NCBI GenBank assembly: GCA_017451525.1
Contig: JAFTOD010000006.1
Span: forward strand, 1-64,000
From: Paludibacteraceae bacterium
Lineage (GTDB): Bacteria > Bacteroidota > Bacteroidia > Bacteroidales > Paludibacteraceae
Direction: 5' to 3'
DNA length: 64,000 nucleotides
In this document: in pieces, positions 16,909 to 25,423 of the stretch
Position numbering within the stretch: position 1 is the stretch's first letter
How the letters are laid out: each line of letters begins with the position of its first letter
Program-made: the position numbers and the translations under genes
The notes under the pieces: model-generated
The model's database searches: none
What the model saw: the letters and a program-made list of their open reading frames with translations, nothing else
What the model was told of the DNA's origin: nothing

Positions 16909-16935
16909 TGAAAAGTGTGTATTTAAATTTCGCTA

Positions 16936-16967
16936 CAAAGGTATAAAAAAATATGCAAATGTACAAG
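16936..16967 (-). promoter_or_regulatory. Promoter of the gmk-nadD transcript
   Basis: On the minus strand TACCTTTG (16943-16936) is the -7 box and CTTG lies exactly 20 bp upstream. It is 28 bp before the gmk start. Confidence 0.7.
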
Positions 16968-16968
16968 C

Positions 16969-17004
16969 AAAATTGTGCAGAAGGCTTGTTTTCTGCACAA
17001 TTTT
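16969..17004 (-). terminator. Terminator-like hairpin between the lipoprotein cluster and gmk
   Basis: A perfect 14-bp stem (16969-16982 with 16991-17004) with an 8-base loop and A/T-rich ends lies 50 bp after the last lipoprotein frame. The U-tract is only four bases, so efficiency is uncertain. Confidence 0.65.
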
Positions 17005-17053
17005 GTTTGTGATTGTATGATGTTTTGTAGTATTTTAAGAAAAATAATAGAAA

Positions 17054-17650
17054 TTACTTATATTCGTAATAATCTAATTTATAGCTAACAAGATATGAAT
17101 CTTTTTTACCCATCATTGTCAGAGTATAATTTAAATAAAAATCTGATGCATATTCATAACAATGATATGGTGTCACATTTTTATGATTCGATAATGCGAT
17201 TAAAAATTTAGCATAATCAACATATCGTCGCTCTTTATATTTCCCCTGAAAATTATACCATGCTATATTAATCCTATTTTGTTTACTCCATTGTAAAAAA
17301 CAATTTAATGATTGTTCAAAATCAGTACCATTTTTATAATACACAACATGGTGTATCTCCCCATTTCTACAAGATATTTCTACATAACTATTTTGAGATT
17401 TACTTTAGTACATCATTGGTTGATGAGTAGATGTGTCTTTCTCAAATCCGATATTTTCTAATTCATCAACCAAACAAAATATATTTTGAGTATGCATTGA
17501 TGTATGTAATAAAGAGTGTAGTGTTATCGTAGTTGAATCAATAGTGACGGATTCTAAAATTTCGTTTGTTTGTGAGATTTTTGTACAACTACTAAATGCT
17601 ACGATTAGCAATAGAAATATTTTTGGTTTATATGCAAAACTGACTTTCAT
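17054..17650 (-). pseudogene. Lipoprotein gene interrupted by an in-frame stop
   Basis: The frame begins MKVSFAYKPKIFLLLIVAFSSC, a clear lipoprotein signal with its lipobox, and runs to a TAA at 17405-17407. The same frame then continues without interruption for another 116 codons to 17054 (a GTG at 17344 gives the apparent second start). The downstream part reads like a continuation: FEQSLNCFLQWSKQNRINIAW and YLVSYKLDYYEYK. A single nonsense change, a sequencing error or stop readthrough would each explain it. I do not recognise the protein family. It follows a second lipoprotein gene by 15 bp and closes the accessory cluster 17054-19669. Confidence 0.6.
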
Positions 17651-17665
17651 ACTAAACACATTTGA

Positions 17666-18115
17666 TTAGTTATGATTGACATTACTTTCATTAATTATCT
17701 GTTCTACAAGTTCAATTCTCAAATAAAAATCATAATAATCTCCAACATATTTAGAGCCAAAACCGTTACTACCAGTGCTCATTGTATGTTGGTAATTTGT
17801 TAAATCTAGTAAAATCGATTGATATTGTTCTGGCATAGTGTAAATAGAATCTAATACTCGTATTTTAGTTAGTGGATTGATAGAAAAAGTCCAATTGAGA
17901 CCAGAACAAAAAACGATTTTCCCATTTTTAACATCTATATCAGCCATATATGTCCGTTGTAGGGGTGATAGGAATATTGAATCTCTTTCTGAATAAAGTG
18001 TAATAGAAGCATTTGTCATGTTAGTAATAAACGCTATACTTTGAGGTTTCTTTTGACAAGACGAACAAATTACTGTTAGAATTAAAAATATTAATAAAAA
18101 TTTTATTGTTTTCAT
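17666..18115 (-). CDS. Small lipoprotein of unknown function
   Basis: This 149-residue protein has a lipoprotein signal (LTVICSSC, Cys near residue 20) and a compact beta-rich body with segments IAFITNMTNASITLYSERD and YYDFYLRIELVEQ. It looks like a single small sandwich domain. No catalytic motif is visible and I recognise no family. It is second in a run of three lipoprotein genes with 15-bp gaps, so one operon is likely. Confidence 0.7.
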   Translation of the reverse strand: MKTIKFLLIFLILTVICSSCQKKPQSIAFITNMTNASITLYSERDSIFLSPLQRTYMADIDVKNGKIVFCSGLNWTFSINPLTKIRVLDSIYTMPEQYQSILLDLTNYQHTMSTGSNGFGSKYVGDYYDFYLRIELVEQIINESNVNHN

Positions 18116-18130
18116 TGTACTGATATTTAT

Positions 18131-19264
18131 TTATGGATTTTCTATATTTATTAAATCATTTTCTGTTATTGTCAAATATGCATTTGAGAGTGTGAAGTGA
18201 TAATTGATAATGCCGTTATTTGCGATATAGGGTATTTCTGTATATGGATATGACCAGACCCTATCATATGAGGTGAGCATCCCGTTTGCATCATAATATT
18301 CTTCCATCGGCATTATTATTCTATGTGGAACAACTTCTATCGAATTACTTCCATACGTAAATAAGGCTTCATAGTATAAATCACCAGCAATATCTTCATT
18401 TTTTATCCACCATATGCCAAGAGTTTTTGTGTGACTCTTTATCTTATATTCTGTTTTCAAATCATGTCGATCATAAAATCTCACATAATCCTCTTCCGTA
18501 TCTATAATTACCCGCATTCGATGTTTATCTACTATTTTTTCAAATGTGTATCGAATCTTGCCTGCTAATGTTACCATGTTCATAATATTTGCTGAATTTA
18601 CTATATCAGCATATTCAGAACGACTTCTTTGAAACATTTCATTAGAATATGAGAGTGACAATGAATCAGTATTTAAATAATTTATTAATGTTACTACTTT
18701 ATTGGGATTTCTTGTAATTTCTTTCATTCTTTCATATTTATCAATGGGGTATGTAATAAATACACTATCAAATAATTGATATATAATATCGTCCACAACG
18801 AACAACCCATCTTGATTAACAAGACATCTATAATCGAAATAAGACAATGGTTCTATTATTGTGTCGTTACCATTCATTATTACATTAAACATTTCACTTT
18901 TATTGTTTAATATTTGATTAATTGTCTCAAATACATCTCCATTTTCTACTTTCTCTAATAAACATAGATATTCATGTATCGAAGTGATGTATTTATTTGT
19001 TATGCAGAATCCATCGATATAAGTATTGTAGAAGTTTTCTGCATTATCAATAGATTGCATCTTACGTAATAATGCGTTGGCTTCTGCTATTGAATCAAAC
19101 CAAAGTGCGTTTGATAAACTAGAATTACTGATTGAAGACCTTGTTGATTGGATTTTTGCAGGTTGCTTTTCTATTTCATTATTCATTTCCTCAGTTTGAT
19201 TGCAAGCTACCAAGGTACAGGATAGTATCAAGCCAAGACAAATTAGTATTGTTAAATTTTTCAT
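18131..19264 (-). CDS. Lipoprotein of unknown function (377 aa)
   Basis: The protein begins with a lipoprotein signal (LGLILSCTLVAC, Cys21). The mature part is helical and Asn/Ser-rich in its first half, with no motif I can name. The second half is beta-rich (RMRVIIDTEEDYVRFYDR, EYKIKSHTKTLGIWWIKNED, YYEALFTYGSNSIEVVPHR). The domain layout, a helical N-terminal part with a C-terminal beta domain, is like several Bacteroides surface lipoproteins of unassigned role. It heads the lipoprotein trio and follows the DUF3244-like secreted gene by 33 bp. Confidence 0.7.
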   Translation of the reverse strand: MKNLTILICLGLILSCTLVACNQTEEMNNEIEKQPAKIQSTRSSISNSSLSNALWFDSIAEANALLRKMQSIDNAENFYNTYIDGFCITNKYITSIHEYLCLLEKVENGDVFETINQILNNKSEMFNVIMNGNDTIIEPLSYFDYRCLVNQDGLFVVDDIIYQLFDSVFITYPIDKYERMKEITRNPNKVVTLINYLNTDSLSLSYSNEMFQRSRSEYADIVNSANIMNMVTLAGKIRYTFEKIVDKHRMRVIIDTEEDYVRFYDRHDLKTEYKIKSHTKTLGIWWIKNEDIAGDLYYEALFTYGSNSIEVVPHRIIMPMEEYYDANGMLTSYDRVWSYPYTEIPYIANNGIINYHFTLSNAYLTITENDLINIENP

Positions 19265-19297
19265 AATTTCTTTTTTAGAAGTTTATACGATTGTTAT

Positions 19298-19669
19298 TTA
19301 CTTTACTTCAAACTCGCCAGTTAAGACTGTGTTAACAGAGTAGATTTGTACGATATACAAACCTGCTTGATTTATGGTAGCTTCTGTTTCATCTTCAAAC
19401 TCTACTTCTACTACCACTTCACCTGTAGTTTGATTGATAACTTCTACATACATAGACATCGCAGCAGGTGCGCTCACACGCATACGTGTTTCGTCAATGG
19501 TTGCACGAATCTGCGTGGGATTAGGCCTGCCGCCTAATGTTTCTTCTTTAGCATCATCTAACGGTGCGATAGAATAGAGTTCGGTTAAGACAATTTCTTG
19601 AACCATTCCGAACATAGGAGCATTGCTTATACCTAGTAGAAACAATGCAAGAGAAAGCACTTTCTTCAT
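19298..19669 (-). CDS. Small secreted protein, DUF3244-like
   Basis: This 123-residue protein has a signal peptide (SLALFLLGISNAPMFG) and a single beta-sandwich of about 75 residues: MSMYVEVINQTTGEVVVEVEF and GLYIVQIYSVNTVLTGEFEV. This pattern is that of the DUF3244 family of Bacteroidales exported proteins, and also resembles the tail of Fn3-like sorting domains. In related genomes such genes often sit beside membrane TPR/HTH regulators, as here (the next gene upstream on the same strand). The family call is from memory. Confidence 0.65.
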   Translation of the reverse strand: MKKVLSLALFLLGISNAPMFGMVQEIVLTELYSIAPLDDAKEETLGGRPNPTQIRATIDETRMRVSAPAAMSMYVEVINQTTGEVVVEVEFEDETEATINQAGLYIVQIYSVNTVLTGEFEVK

Positions 19670-19828
19670 AATATTGTTTGATTTTGTTGATTGAAAATTT
19701 TCTGCAAAATTATAACAACATTATGAAGTATACAATAAATATCTATGATTGATAAGTTCTTGTGGATGGGATAGGCTGATTATCAATACATTACTATATA
19801 CAATTGATAAGTAATGTAGATGGCATAT

Positions 19829-21289
19829 TTATTCAAGATTTGTTAAGTTTTGTAAAAAAACACTCAATTGTGCAGATGTAATACCAATTTTTTTTGCAAT
19901 ACGGGTTTTACAAACCAAGACCGACTCTTTTGTAATACACAAGTGATTTGCTAACTCATCCGTTGGCATGTGTGAATAAATAAAACTCAATACACAAAAT
20001 ACATTTTCTCTATTGGTTAACCTTAGCTTTTCCAATTCAATAAGCCAATTATGTAAATATGGATTAAGATCTTTCTTTAATTGATCATATTCATTCCATT
20101 GAGGAAGAGGCTTAGGGGCTTTTCTACGGATTTTATGTAATCGCTTATCATGGTAATGCTTTTCGCTGTGCTTATCTAATTCATTCTTTTGTTTCTTTAT
20201 ATGTGCAGATAAACTAATAATTTGCTCATTGGAAACGTTCAATTGGATAGTAGTAATTTTACGATAAATAGAAATAGTTGTAATCAATAGAATACATAAT
20301 ATTATGAAGCATGTTATTGTTAACCATGCCCAGCGAAACGGGTGTGGGTTTATAAGATATCTTTCTAATTGAGGCATTGCTTCTGCTGAATTAGTTGCAT
20401 AATTAAGTAGTAATCGCTGTGCATCAGTGCGCGCATGAGAATAATAACTTAATAACTTAGTATCATTTTTTTCTTTTGCATCTTGCATCAAGCAATAATA
20501 AGCGTTAACCAAATAGTTAGGATTATTAGATTGCTTGATAATACTTTGAGCATATGGTGTCGCATATATTATTTTTTTTATATCAAGATACACTTGCATT
20601 ATTTTCATGTAACTGAAACATCTATCTTGCTCGCTTTGCCAATAATTCAATCCTCGTTGAAAATAGACCAGCGCTGAATCATATTGCTGTTGTTTGTAAA
20701 AATATAAACCTATAGTTTCCAAATAACGAGCATAATAGGCACTATCAATATGATACGATTTTGCTACCGACAAAAGACTATCCGCTACACAATATTTATG
20801 TAAATTGATATGACGCTCAGAACAATCTAATAACATTTGCGCATAATACCATTCATCGCCACTTTCTTGAAAGTCATTACACGCCCTATCATAGAAAATC
20901 AATGCCAAACTATCATTATTATTTTGTGCGCAGATATAGCCCAAACACGAATTTACTCGTCCACGGTATAGTGGATCGGCAATCTGTAAACGATCCGCCT
21001 CTATATAATAATCTGCTGCTTCAGCGATACGATTAGACATACTGAAGTTCCGTCCCATATAGTAGTAAGCCTTGCCGAGCGTACTACTCATTAACATCCT
21101 ACCAAATAGATTATCTAAGCAGTGTATCACTTTGCTCAGTGCCATAGTGTCGTCATATATCACATGCTCCGTCTGATTGATACTGTCTGCAGTAGATATC
21201 ACGTTTTTAGCTTCTTGCCAATTAGTGCATGAAGAATATAGCCATACTTGCAATAAGCAGAACGATATTATTCTTATATCTAGTTTCAT
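19829..21289 (-). CDS. Membrane TPR sensor with C-terminal LuxR-like HTH
   Basis: This 486-residue protein has an N-terminal lipobox-like signal (VWLYSSC, Cys21). It continues with about six TPR-like helical pairs in the periplasm (residues 60-300, for example YYYIGR-type and FYKQQQYDSALVYFQRGLNYW), one transmembrane helix (about 319-342), a basic coiled segment, and a cytoplasmic helix-turn-helix (residues about 450-480, DELANHLCITKESVLVCKTRIA). This is the architecture of Bacteroidales TPR-TM-LuxR regulators that sense an envelope signal and act on DNA. It likely controls the adjacent DUF3244-like and lipoprotein genes, by proximity only. The signal is unknown. Confidence 0.8.
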   Translation of the reverse strand: MKLDIRIISFCLLQVWLYSSCTNWQEAKNVISTADSINQTEHVIYDDTMALSKVIHCLDNLFGRMLMSSTLGKAYYYMGRNFSMSNRIAEAADYYIEADRLQIADPLYRGRVNSCLGYICAQNNNDSLALIFYDRACNDFQESGDEWYYAQMLLDCSERHINLHKYCVADSLLSVAKSYHIDSAYYARYLETIGLYFYKQQQYDSALVYFQRGLNYWQSEQDRCFSYMKIMQVYLDIKKIIYATPYAQSIIKQSNNPNYLVNAYYCLMQDAKEKNDTKLLSYYSHARTDAQRLLLNYATNSAEAMPQLERYLINPHPFRWAWLTITCFIILCILLITTISIYRKITTIQLNVSNEQIISLSAHIKKQKNELDKHSEKHYHDKRLHKIRRKAPKPLPQWNEYDQLKKDLNPYLHNWLIELEKLRLTNRENVFCVLSFIYSHMPTDELANHLCITKESVLVCKTRIAKKIGITSAQLSVFLQNLTNLE

Positions 21290-21328
21290 GGTAGAGGAGT
21301 GTTAAAAATTGATATAGTATAGGTAATG

Positions 21329-21372
21329 AATAGTGCGGTTATTGTCCAGTTATTGTGCGGTAATAGTGCGGT
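21329..21372 (-). repeat. Tandem 11-bp repeat, four units
   Basis: Four consecutive 11-mers follow ACCGCACAATA on the minus strand, with copies varying at two to three positions. They fill most of the gap between uvrA and the TPR-HTH regulator. Confidence 0.8.
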
Positions 21373-21386
21373 GCGGACGGAGAAAA

Positions 21387-24125
21387 TTATATAAAACTAT
21401 CTTTTAGTTGGTTCAATGCTTTGCCCGTATAGCTATCAGCGCATTGCATAATATCCTCCGGAGTGCCTTCTGCTACGATATAACCGCCTAAATCGCCGCC
21501 CTCTTTGCCGAGATCGATGATATGGTCTGCTGCTAAAATAACAGATGGATTGTGCTCAATAATCAGTACTGTATGTCCTCTGCTAATCAATGCATTAAGT
21601 GCTTTCAATAGAGTGGTTACATCATGGTGGTGCAAGCCCGTGGTAGGCTCATCAAAGATAAAGAGCGTAGGACTGGCGTTCTCTTGTGCTAAGAACGATG
21701 CCAACTTCACACGTTGACTCTCACCACCTGACAACGTACTGCCTGCTTGACCTAATTTTACATAACCGATACCTACGTCTTGTAATGGACGTAAACGATT
21801 GACAATCTTCTTGCAAGCCGAATCTTCGGAGAAGAATTCAATGGCTTGATTGACTGTCATGTCCAGAATATCATAAATGCTCTTTTCGCGGTATAAGACA
21901 TCCAATATATCTTGTTTGAAACGCTTGCCATGGCAGTGTTCGCACTCCAACGTGATATCTGCCATAAACTGCATTTCAATGGTCACTTTTCCTTCACCTT
22001 GGCATGCTTCGCAGCGTCCGCCTGGCGTGTTGAATGAGAAGTGTGCAGGAGTGAATCCCATTTGCTTACTAAGCTGTTGATCTGCATATAGTTTGCGAAT
22101 CTCATCATATGCTTTGAGATAGGTCACTGGATTGGAACGCGAAGACTTGGTCAATGGGTTTTGATCCACAAATTCCACATTGTGAATCAAATGCAGACTT
22201 CCGCGCAGACTACCGAAATCTCCCGTACGCTCAGCGATACCGCCGTAGTACTTTTTGAGAGCAGGATACAGCACTTTGCTTATTAGCGACGATTTACCAC
22301 TACCACTGACGCCCGTGACCACTGTCATTACGTTCAATGGGAAGCGAACGTTGATGTTTTTCAGGTTATTCTCTGTTGCCCCCATCACCTCAATATAATT
22401 GTTCCATTGGCGACGGAAAGATGGAATAACATAGGTGAACTTCTCTATTTGTGGCTCCCCTGCATATACTACTTCTCCACCATGACGCCCTGCTTTTGGA
22501 CCAATCTCTATAATGTAATCGGCTGCTTTTTGTATCTCATCATCGTGCTCTACAACCACAATCGTATTGCCCAAATCGCGCAATTGTTTCAGTACATGAA
22601 TCAGGCGTTGTGTGTCTCGTGGGTGCAGACCTATACTAGGTTCGTCCAACACGTAGAGCGATCCTACAAGGCTGCTACCCAATGACTTAGCCAAGTTGAT
22701 ACGTTGTCCTTCACCACCCGACAATGTGCTTGACATTCGACTGAGCGTTAGATAGCCTAAACCCACATCTTGCATAAATTGCAGGCGAGAGCGAATCTCT
22801 GCGATAAGTGGCGCAAATGCTTCTGGCAACTGCCAACTATCAACTACCATCTGCAAACTACTAATGGGCATCTGGTTGAGTTGCGTGATAGATTTACCTT
22901 CAATCAGCACATATTCAGCCTCTTTACGCAGGCGTTTGCCAAGGCAGTCAGGGCATATCGCTTTGCCGCGATAACGGCTGAGCATCACGCGGTATTGAAT
23001 TTTGGCATATTGTTTGCTTTCTAATTCATGGAAGAAATCGTTCAGTCCATGAAAATACTCGTTACCTGTCCATAGCAGTTGCTTCTGCTCGTTTGTGAGT
23101 TCGTAATAAGGCGTATGAATAGGAAAATCAAACTTGTCGGCTGCATATACGAGCGCATCATTCCAAAGGCTCATCTTTTCGCCTCGCCAGCAAGCGATTG
23201 CACCTTCATAAATGGTCTTTGATTTATCAGGTACCACGAGGTCGGGATCAATACCTATGACATTACCAAATCCGCCACACGTAGGACACGCGCCAAGTGG
23301 GTTGTTAAAGTCAAATAAATGCTCTGTTGGCTCTATAAATGTAATCCCATCTGCTTCAAATCGTTGGGAGAATACTGCGATGGTATTTTCTGTCGCGTTA
23401 GGCGGTGTAATAATCAGTTGGCACTCACCTTTACCCTCAAAGAACGCAGTCTGTACAGAGTCTGCAAAACGATTTAGCGTGGATTGCTCATCATCGGTTA
23501 CTATTCGATCAATGAGCAGAAAAACGCCATTTTTTTCTATTGTACTGTTGGTGCTGATGCGCACTATATCTCCTGTGCCATCTTCGTGAATGCGATATAG
23601 GCGCGAGAAACCTTGTTGTTGCCATATATCCAGTTGTTCCGCTACGTTCTCTGCTATGATAGGGGAGAGTAATAGCACTTTGCTTCCAATGGCTTGATTG
23701 CGCAAGCACTCCACCACATCGTGCACGCTATGGCGCTTTACTTCCATACCACTTATCGGAGAGATTGTCTTTCCTGCGCGTGCGAATAGCAACTTCAGAT
23801 ATTCATGAATCTCTGTGATAGTGCCTACTGTACTGCGTGGATTGCGGTTTGTCACTTTCTGCTCGATGGCTATTGCAGGTGGTATGCCTTCTATAAAATC
23901 TACATCGGGTTTTTGCATACGCCCAAGAAACTGGCGCGCATACGAACTAAGGCTCTCTACATAACGCCTTTGACCTTCGGCAAACAATGTGTCGAAGGCC
24001 AAAGAAGACTTGCCGCTACCGCTCACTCCCGAGATTACCACCAACTTGTTGCGGGGGATATCTACGGTAATGTTTTTCAGATTATGCGTGCGTGCCCCGT
24101 GAATATGGATTACATCCTCATTCAA
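21387..24125 (-). CDS. uvrA: Excinuclease ABC subunit A (UvrA)
   Basis: This 912-residue protein recognises DNA damage in nucleotide excision repair. Two ABC ATPase modules are complete: Walker [11 protein letters not shown] twice (about residues 34 and 610), signatures [12 protein letters not shown] and [12 protein letters not shown], and Walker B segments [15 protein letters not shown] and [15 protein letters not shown]. Zinc-binding pairs [16 protein letters not shown] and [16 protein letters not shown] are present. The first insertion zinc knuckle seen in E. coli UvrA is replaced by [11 protein letters not shown], as usual in Bacteroidetes. The apparent start is TTG at 24125; no ATG or GTG is in frame nearby and a stop lies two codons upstream. 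A 7-bp repeat at 22824-22865 encodes the segment [13 protein letters not shown]. Confidence 0.95.
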   Translation of the reverse strand: MNEDVIHIHGARTHNLKNITVDIPRNKLVVISGVSGSGKSSLAFDTLFAEGQRRYVESLSSYARQFLGRMQKPDVDFIEGIPPAIAIEQKVTNRNPRSTVGTITEIHEYLKLLFARAGKTISPISGMEVKRHSVHDVVECLRNQAIGSKVLLLSPIIAENVAEQLDIWQQQGFSRLYRIHEDGTGDIVRISTNSTIEKNGVFLLIDRIVTDDEQSTLNRFADSVQTAFFEGKGECQLIITPPNATENTIAVFSQRFEADGITFIEPTEHLFDFNNPLGACPTCGGFGNVIGIDPDLVVPDKSKTIYEGAIACWRGEKMSLWNDALVYAADKFDFPIHTPYYELTNEQKQLLWTGNEYFHGLNDFFHELESKQYAKIQYRVMLSRYRGKAICPDCLGKRLRKEAEYVLIEGKSITQLNQMPISSLQMVVDSWQLPEAFAPLIAEIRSRLQFMQDVGLGYLTLSRMSSTLSGGEGQRINLAKSLGSSLVGSLYVLDEPSIGLHPRDTQRLIHVLKQLRDLGNTIVVVEHDDEIQKAADYIIEIGPKAGRHGGEVVYAGEPQIEKFTYVIPSFRRQWNNYIEVMGATENNLKNINVRFPLNVMTVVTGVSGSGKSSLISKVLYPALKKYYGGIAERTGDFGSLRGSLHLIHNVEFVDQNPLTKSSRSNPVTYLKAYDEIRKLYADQQLSKQMGFTPAHFSFNTPGGRCEACQGEGKVTIEMQFMADITLECEHCHGKRFKQDILDVLYREKSIYDILDMTVNQAIEFFSEDSACKKIVNRLRPLQDVGIGYVKLGQAGSTLSGGESQRVKLASFLAQENASPTLFIFDEPTTGLHHHDVTTLLKALNALISRGHTVLIIEHNPSVILAADHIIDLGKEGGDLGGYIVAEGTPEDIMQCADSYTGKALNQLKDSFI
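22824..22865 (-). repeat. Tandem 7-bp repeat inside uvrA
   Basis: Six heptamers related to GTTGRYA (minus strand) run through the coding region in phase. They encode the stretch [13 protein letters not shown] between the [10 protein letters not shown] segment and [17 protein letters not shown]. The units match the TGTCAAY family in outline. Confidence 0.7.
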
Positions 24126-24126
24126 G

Positions 24127-24161
24127 TGTCAATTATCAACTGTCAATTGTCAACTGCCAAA
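24127..24161 (+). repeat. Tandem 7-bp repeat, TGTCAAY family, at the uvrA start
   Basis: Five heptamers occupy the gap before uvrA and the last codons of the HU-LysM gene. They supply that gene's terminal Ala-Val-Asp-Asn and its TGA stop, and end one base from the uvrA TTG start. Confidence 0.85.
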
Positions 24162-25141
24162 TATTTTGTTGCCAAACTATCCACCAGTTGTCTTAGTTCA
24201 GGATTGTACAAATTACGATATTCTTCGCTTAATTCTGGAATACGAATATGTTGTCCGGGACGTATATACGTAGGGTCTTTAATCAAATCTCGATTTGCTT
24301 CGTAGATAAATACCCACAAATCTTTTTGGGCATAATATTTGTATGCAATCCACGCCAAACGACTATCTTGCCCCACACGCTCAATACCAATAAAATTCAC
24401 ATATTCGCGTGGCTGATCAGCCAGTGGAACTTTTACAGGCTCTTCTGTAACTTCTTCTATTACAATATCTTCTGTTACTTGCTGGCAATCTTGCACACAT
24501 TGCCACCATTGCGTGATCGTCTCACGGAAGTATAGTCCTGTTCCTGCAATTCCCAATAATATTACTGCAAAAATCGCCCAGCATATCCATTTGTGGCATT
24601 TGCAAGTAGGTTTGTTTACGGGCTCCTTAGGTGCTTCTATTAAAACTTCCTTTACCTCATCCTCTGGGATCTCTGCAACCTCTGGAATGTCTGGAACTTC
24701 CGATACTTCTTCTACTTCCAAACTTGGTTTGGATACTGCTTGACCCAATTCCGCCAATATATCTACGATTTCATCGGCTTGTTCACCTAACTTCTTGAGT
24801 GGATCGTTATTTAATTCGGTTAGGATCGCTCCCGTTTGTGGTTGCTCAAGGCGTTTTTCCACGCTTTCTTTGAGCAGCGATTCTGCGCTGAAAGTCAGTT
24901 TATTATATCCTTCAATAGTGAATGTTTCGCCTGTAGCGATGTTTACACTTTTGCGAGGTGCAACGGCTTTTAGCGAGAAACTGCCTAACCCTTTGACTTT
25001 TACTTGTTTGTCAACTTTCAGTCCCTCTACGACGCCATTCAGCAGGGCATTGAGAAACTGTCCTGCCTCTTGTTCGGAAATATTGGCATATTCTGCTACT
25101 GCTTTGCGCAGTTCGAGCCATGTGAATTTTTCGTTTGCCAT
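24143..25141 (-). CDS. HU-like domain fused to a transmembrane helix and LysM domain
   Basis: Residues 1-90 (of 332) are an HU/IHF-like fold (FTWLELRKAVAEYA, VKVKGLGSFSLKAVAPR). An acidic Glu/Pro/Val linker follows (100-180). Then comes a Cys-rich juxtamembrane segment with one transmembrane helix (CKCHKWICWAIFAVILLGIAG, about 183-207) and a C-terminal LysM-type module (DSRLAWIAYKYYAQKDLWVF, then IRPGQHIRIPEL). The order implies DNA or nucleoid binding in the cytoplasm and peptidoglycan binding in the periplasm, so it may tether the chromosome to the wall; that role is inference. It starts 3 bp after a stand-alone HU gene. Its C-terminus has been replaced or extended by a 7-bp repeat. Confidence 0.8.
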   Translation of the reverse strand: MANEKFTWLELRKAVAEYANISEQEAGQFLNALLNGVVEGLKVDKQVKVKGLGSFSLKAVAPRKSVNIATGETFTIEGYNKLTFSAESLLKESVEKRLEQPQTGAILTELNNDPLKKLGEQADEIVDILAELGQAVSKPSLEVEEVSEVPDIPEVAEIPEDEVKEVLIEAPKEPVNKPTCKCHKWICWAIFAVILLGIAGTGLYFRETITQWWQCVQDCQQVTEDIVIEEVTEEPVKVPLADQPREYVNFIGIERVGQDSRLAWIAYKYYAQKDLWVFIYEANRDLIKDPTYIRPGQHIRIPELSEEYRNLYNPELRQLVDSLATKYLAVDN

Positions 25142-25144
25142 ATC

Positions 25145-25423
25145 TTATGCGTTTTTCAGTTGCTCTTTTATGATATTACTTGCTTTGAATGTCAATTGCA
25201 TCTTCTCTGGTACAGTCGTACGCTCCTTCGTTTTGGGATGTACTACGGTACGTGCACTTTTACGTTGCATCTCCAATGTACCAAAATTGTGCAACTGTAC
25301 ACTCTTTCCTGCAAGTAATTCTTTTTGCAACACAGCCACTGTTGCGTTCAATAATTCCTCAGTGCGTGTCTTGGTCATAGAGGTAGCTGTGGCAATGTGT
25401 TGAATAAGGTCTTTTGTTTTCAT
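25145..25423 (-). CDS. HU-family DNA-binding protein
   Basis: The 92-residue protein is a complete HU/IHF-type histone-like protein (DLIQHIATATSMTKTRTEELLNA at the start; VQLHNFGTLEMQRKSARTVVHPK spanning the DNA-binding arm with its Pro). It overlaps the rimO stop by four bases (ATGA) and is followed by the HU-LysM gene, so the three are cotranscribed. It likely bends DNA, alone or with the HU domain of its neighbour. Confidence 0.9.
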   Translation of the reverse strand: MKTKDLIQHIATATSMTKTRTEELLNATVAVLQKELLAGKSVQLHNFGTLEMQRKSARTVVHPKTKERTTVPEKMQLTFKASNIIKEQLKNA

